Shown: piece after piece, positions 60,801-64,000 of the stretch
Numbering within the stretch: the stretch's first letter is position 1
Layout of the letters: the number at the start of each line of letters is the position of its first letter
Origin: Membranipora membranacea
Lineage: Eukaryota > Bryozoa > Gymnolaemata > Cheilostomatida > Membraniporidae
DNA: 64,000 bases
Assembly: GCA_914767715.1 (NCBI GenBank)
Contig: OU612068.1
Span: 5,022,001-5,086,000 of the forward strand
Reading direction: 5' to 3'
The notes under the pieces: model-generated
Database searches by the model: none
Told to the model about the DNA's origin: nothing
Seen by the model: the letters and a program-made list of their open reading frames with translations, nothing else
Position numbers and translations under genes: made by a program

Positions 60801-63760
60801 CTTCATGACAAATGACTAGAAGATGACTTAGTCACGAGTTACCCAATCACAATAAACTTGCTACATAGAGAGTACAAAAGTGTCTTACAGTGGCAGTGAA
60901 TGCGAAAATATCAGAGATGATCTGCATGGACGGCTCTGGTGGGAAAATGTAGGTGTTCCTGACCATAAATTCTTTCAGGATGTCATTCTGTATGGTACCT
61001 GCCATCTGATTCAGAGGAACGCCCTGAAGATAAATATTATGTACACGTAAAATACAGCTAATAATGAAATCTGAGGACATAATGGGTGCTATAGCAGTCG
61101 GGTAAACTGTCTGCACACTATGAGGACCCTACAGTGTTCCCACAATTTTTACTCCAACTATGATGAGCTGAACAACGAAATAAAATACCAAGATTAAAAA
61201 GTCGTGTCAAATTATTTGATGTGAATTCATTATGGTCAAGACAAAGTTGAGCAGAGGAGGTGACCGACCTGTCCAGTAAACCAATGACCTAATAGAAGGT
61301 ATTACCTGTTCTTCTGCCGCCACAATATACATAGCCATTACAGGCAGCACAGCTCCGTTCATTGTCATAGAAGTAGAGATCTTATTCAATGGTATGTCAT
61401 CAAACAGTTGCTACAAAAGAATGAAACAGCTATATTTTCAAAATGATTTCTTTTTTTTCAATGCATAGTATTGACTGTTTGAGCCAGGCAGGTTTGTGAC
61501 ATATATAGTTAGAAATTCCAGGACTCTAGGCAACATAGCCACTGTCATTATATGGAAATGACCTTCAGATTCAACTCAAATTAAGCAGGTCATGCCTCCC
61601 TGTCAGGTTTCTTCTCTGGTCACCAGTCATGTTTCAGACCATTAACGCTTCCTCCCGGATGTCCAAGGGTTGAGACACGGGTCTGATCAGGCAAGGTCGT
61701 ATCGGGTTCAAGAATTGCTTGCTAACATATACTCCACCTCATTACGTCAAGCCCACACAGTGAAATTTAAGGATAGATTATATTAATTCACAATCATTAC
61801 TTTATATAATCTCCACCTTGGTGCAATATAACATTAAGCGACCCCAAACTAAACCCAAGCCATTATTTACTCATCTAGGGGAAATATTAAGGAGCCACTT
61901 CTTACCTTCATATCCTCGACAGAGTCGATAGCCACACCAGCCATACCGACATCTCCCTTAACTCGAGGATTATCTGAGTCATATCCTCTATGTGTGGCTA
62001 AATCAAACGCTACGCTAAGTCCCTGCTGTCCTGCAGCTATGTTAGCTTTGTAAAACTTATTACTCTCCTCTACTGTACTGAAGCCGGCATACTGTGTGAG
62101 ATAGCAAATAAGCTATATGCACTATATTGTTGGGCAGACAATATCATCCTGGACAGATGTTTTTCATGACGTGCCAAAGGAATTACAGGAAAAGTTAGAG
62201 GGAAAAAAAGAGAGAAAAAATGATAACATTATGTGTTTGGAGGATTGATTGGTATTCCATATTATAATGTCTTCACAAGATCACAGAGACTAACAGTTTG
62301 TAACATATATGAGGGGACAACTCATTTGAATCACAAAAAATAAGGTTAACAGTTAATGACTTTCACCTGTAACTTATTAACTTATTTTCAAAAGATCCAA
62401 TCCACTGACAATGGTAGATATCTCAAACGGCCTTATATTATTTAACAATTTCGCAATCTATATTGCGCTCAATTGTGTATCATATTATTTATCCCTTCTT
62501 TCATATCACAAAGCCAACACTGCAAAAATTCATTTTTATCACCACCATGATATCAGATGCAAAAATAACACTAATCTAAACATGAGTGGGGGAACAGGAT
62601 AAGAATACCAAATTTACCTGTCTGATGGTCCATGGTCTCTGTGTGTACATAGTAGGATAGGGACCTCTGGTGTAAGGGAATTTTCCTGGCATTTCCAGCG
62701 GTTTATCATCTGTGTCTTCCCTTGTATAGAGAGGTTTGACATCTATGCCCTAACAAACAGAACATTGGATGTGTTTTCATAAGAATGTTATAAAGTAAAT
62801 AATTAACCTCCTTCACCGCACAAATCCTTCACTACATGTATTGGTGTGAGCCCTTACCAGTGGAAATAGTAACATCAAATTCAGCGTATGAAGTTAAACT
62901 GCAAGATGCTTTCCACTTCTTATAAGTACTTACAAGATGATTTCCACTTTTTATAAGTACTTACAACTAGATACAGATGTAAAATGTCAAACCTGTTATG
63001 TGAACAAAATAATTGACGTTTGATAAAAAGACTCCCAGATCAAACATAATGAAATATATATGGAACAGAACTAAATTTGATCAAAATTTTCTGCCTATAA
63101 CTCCATGACACACAAGTCACAATTACCACTAAGTATGCGAACAGCTTTTTTTCATTGAATATGCTTCAGTTCATAATTATATGTTATATGCGCAACATGT
63201 CACCTGACTATTTTTAGTTTCATGATTTTTAATCCCACTCATTATTGCCGAGCATTTCTTGTCACGCATTTTCTACAAACTACTCCATTTCAGCGATTTC
63301 TCAATATTGTCTTCTAGAATAACTACCTTACCTCAGGTGTGTGCCATGTCAGCTTCTCAGCTGGGTCGGCTCCTTTCAGCTGTTTTCTCGCCAAGTCGTT
63401 CCATTCTGAGTTTAAAGGTTTACTTGACATACATCGCAATGTATTACTCTGAAAGTTAGTTCAATTAAATATAAATGAATATCAATAAATTAAACTGCAA
63501 TTTAGTTTTGGTTTAATGATCACAAATACTAGTAACCAGAAATTTGACAGAATTTTGGCATTGTGTTCAGATATACATCATTACGCATACGCCCTCCTGA
63601 TGTCCATGGCTTCTATCGTTTCAAGCATAAGGAGCCACAGCTAGATTCTTATGCGACAATCTTATCGACGACTTTCGTTAAAGAGAAAGAATTGGCACAT
63701 TGATGTTCTTACGTTGAAGTGCAGTCTTGCAAATGATCTAGCGCTCCCGAGGAGCCTCAT
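54850..63760 (-). CDS. MMUT: Methylmalonyl-CoA mutase, mitochondrial
   Basis: Converts (R)-methylmalonyl-CoA to succinyl-CoA with adenosylcobalamin in the matrix, at the end of propionate, odd-chain fatty acid and branched amino acid breakdown. Eighteen exons: 63760-63713, 63448-63332, 62749-62618, 62091-61906, 61410-61306, 61023-60889, 60660-60543, 60114-60035, 59744-59590, 59142-58989, 58754-58671, 58394-58289, 58126-57990, 57329-57189, 56970-56869, 56009-55869, 55417-55290, 55018-54850. All phases agree, giving 745 residues against 750 in human. The start [16 protein letters not shown] is an Arg-rich mitochondrial leader. The TIM-barrel has [17 protein letters not shown] (active-site Tyr), [15 protein letters not shown] and [12 protein letters not shown] (active-site His). 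The C-terminal B12 domain has [11 protein letters not shown] (the DxHxxG cobalt-ligand motif) and VVGGVIP. All introns are GT-AG. A repeat sits in intron 15 (56380-56745), a poly-C-looped hairpin in intron 7 (60177-60245) and poly-C in intron 11 (58622-58633). I see no sign of damage. Confidence 0.98.
56380..56745. repeat. Interspersed repeat in MMUT intron 15
   Basis: Inverse copy of 37930-38330. It includes the GCGCATGC and TTTGCAGAGATCAGC words read on the minus strand. Being far from the duplicated modules, it shows the repeat is mobile rather than part of the module. Confidence 0.6.
60177..60245. repeat. Perfect hairpin with 18-base poly-C loop
   Basis: TAGCCTGTCTTGACAAGCTT is mirrored by AAGCTTGTCAAGACAGGCTA, with TTGT-C(18)-ACCGAACAA between. 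It lies in MMUT intron 7. A related word, CCTGTCTTGACAGGCT, is at 3378-3394, so the stem may be a tiny foldback element. Confidence 0.85.
62902..62963. repeat. 31-bp tandem duplication in MMUT intron 2
   Basis: Two units beginning CAAGATGCTTTCCAC and CAAGATGATTTCCAC, each ending TTATAAGTACTTA. Confidence 0.8.
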
Positions 63761-64000
63761 ATTTCCTGAAGTGACGCTGCAGCTGAGAACTGAGAGGTTT
63801 AATTAGATCTGGAACAATCTGAAAATACAAGGTAACATAAATGGGTGAGTTTGCATCAAAATAATAGTAGGCAAGTTATGTTGTTCCCTGAACAAACAAA
63901 ACTGAACTATATCTAATTACGATGTCTCCTTTGGCTGTTCTTTGTTTTGAGAGAGGTCAGTTAAGGAGTTCATTGGCCCAAGTTTCAGAATTACATAGGC
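63761..64000 (-). promoter_or_regulatory. MMUT 5' UTR and upstream region
   Basis: The 5' UTR runs upstream from the ATG at 63758-63760. A TATTTTCAG at about 63822 could be an acceptor, implying a non-coding first exon further right. No promoter motif is recognisable. Confidence 0.4.

Overview
The window is animal nuclear DNA: AT-rich, short GT-AG introns, coding exons split by phase-consistent introns, a mitochondrial methylmalonyl-CoA mutase gene, a true caspase domain (a family of animals) and many small transposable elements. A compact-genome invertebrate fits best. A sponge or other early-branching animal is my guess, but nothing here proves it.

Right third (49.8-63.8 kb, minus strand). 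Two well-supported genes lie here. MMUT runs from 63760 to 54850 as 18 exons whose phases all join into a 745-residue protein with a mitochondrial leader. Upstream of 53.1 kb is an unusual gene that joins an extracellular NHL beta-propeller, one transmembrane helix and a cytoplasmic caspase domain (52305 to 49822). I know of no described receptor with this architecture, and it is my main candidate for a new system.

Middle (4.3-49.4 kb). A two-gene module occurs three times. Gene 1 encodes an NHL-type protein ending in WLRY. Gene 2 encodes a type I membrane receptor with a signal-like exon, a propeller-like ectodomain, a TM helix with a KKKKRR stop-transfer, and a tail made of a duplicated tyrosine module. 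Module A is inverted (minus strand, 11.8-4.8 kb) and looks intact. Module B (plus, 29.4-33.2 kb) has lost almost all of gene 2 through an internal deletion. Module C (plus, 39.6-49.4 kb) has gene 2 with a frameshift, one GC donor and one lost donor. Each module is preceded by the same tRNA-derived SINE and by a shared transposon-like block (12.5-14.4, 23.3-28.4, 35.7-37.6 kb). The last exon of the caspase gene is also scattered as three decayed copies (3.1, 21.6, 33.7 kb).

Left (1-1.8 kb and 15.2-20.3 kb). Two tandem copies of a proline-rich gene carry repeated P-x-W-K-R-E-L type motifs, resembling taperin/phostensin or CRACD-like actin regulators. The first copy is cut by the window edge. 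The second has a frameshift, a damaged acceptor and a 20-bp deletion at its end.

Mobile DNA is dense and partly datable, because the duplicated copies supply empty sites: an 8-bp-TSD foldback element, a 2.4-kb TIR element with subterminal repeats, a TA-flanked foldback, TTAA-flanked MITEs, a 5'-truncated LINE inserted next to a splice acceptor, and a LINE 3' end. Altogether the picture is a receptor/caspase locus evolving by duplication, inversion and decay, as immune or allorecognition clusters do. That functional reading is inference.
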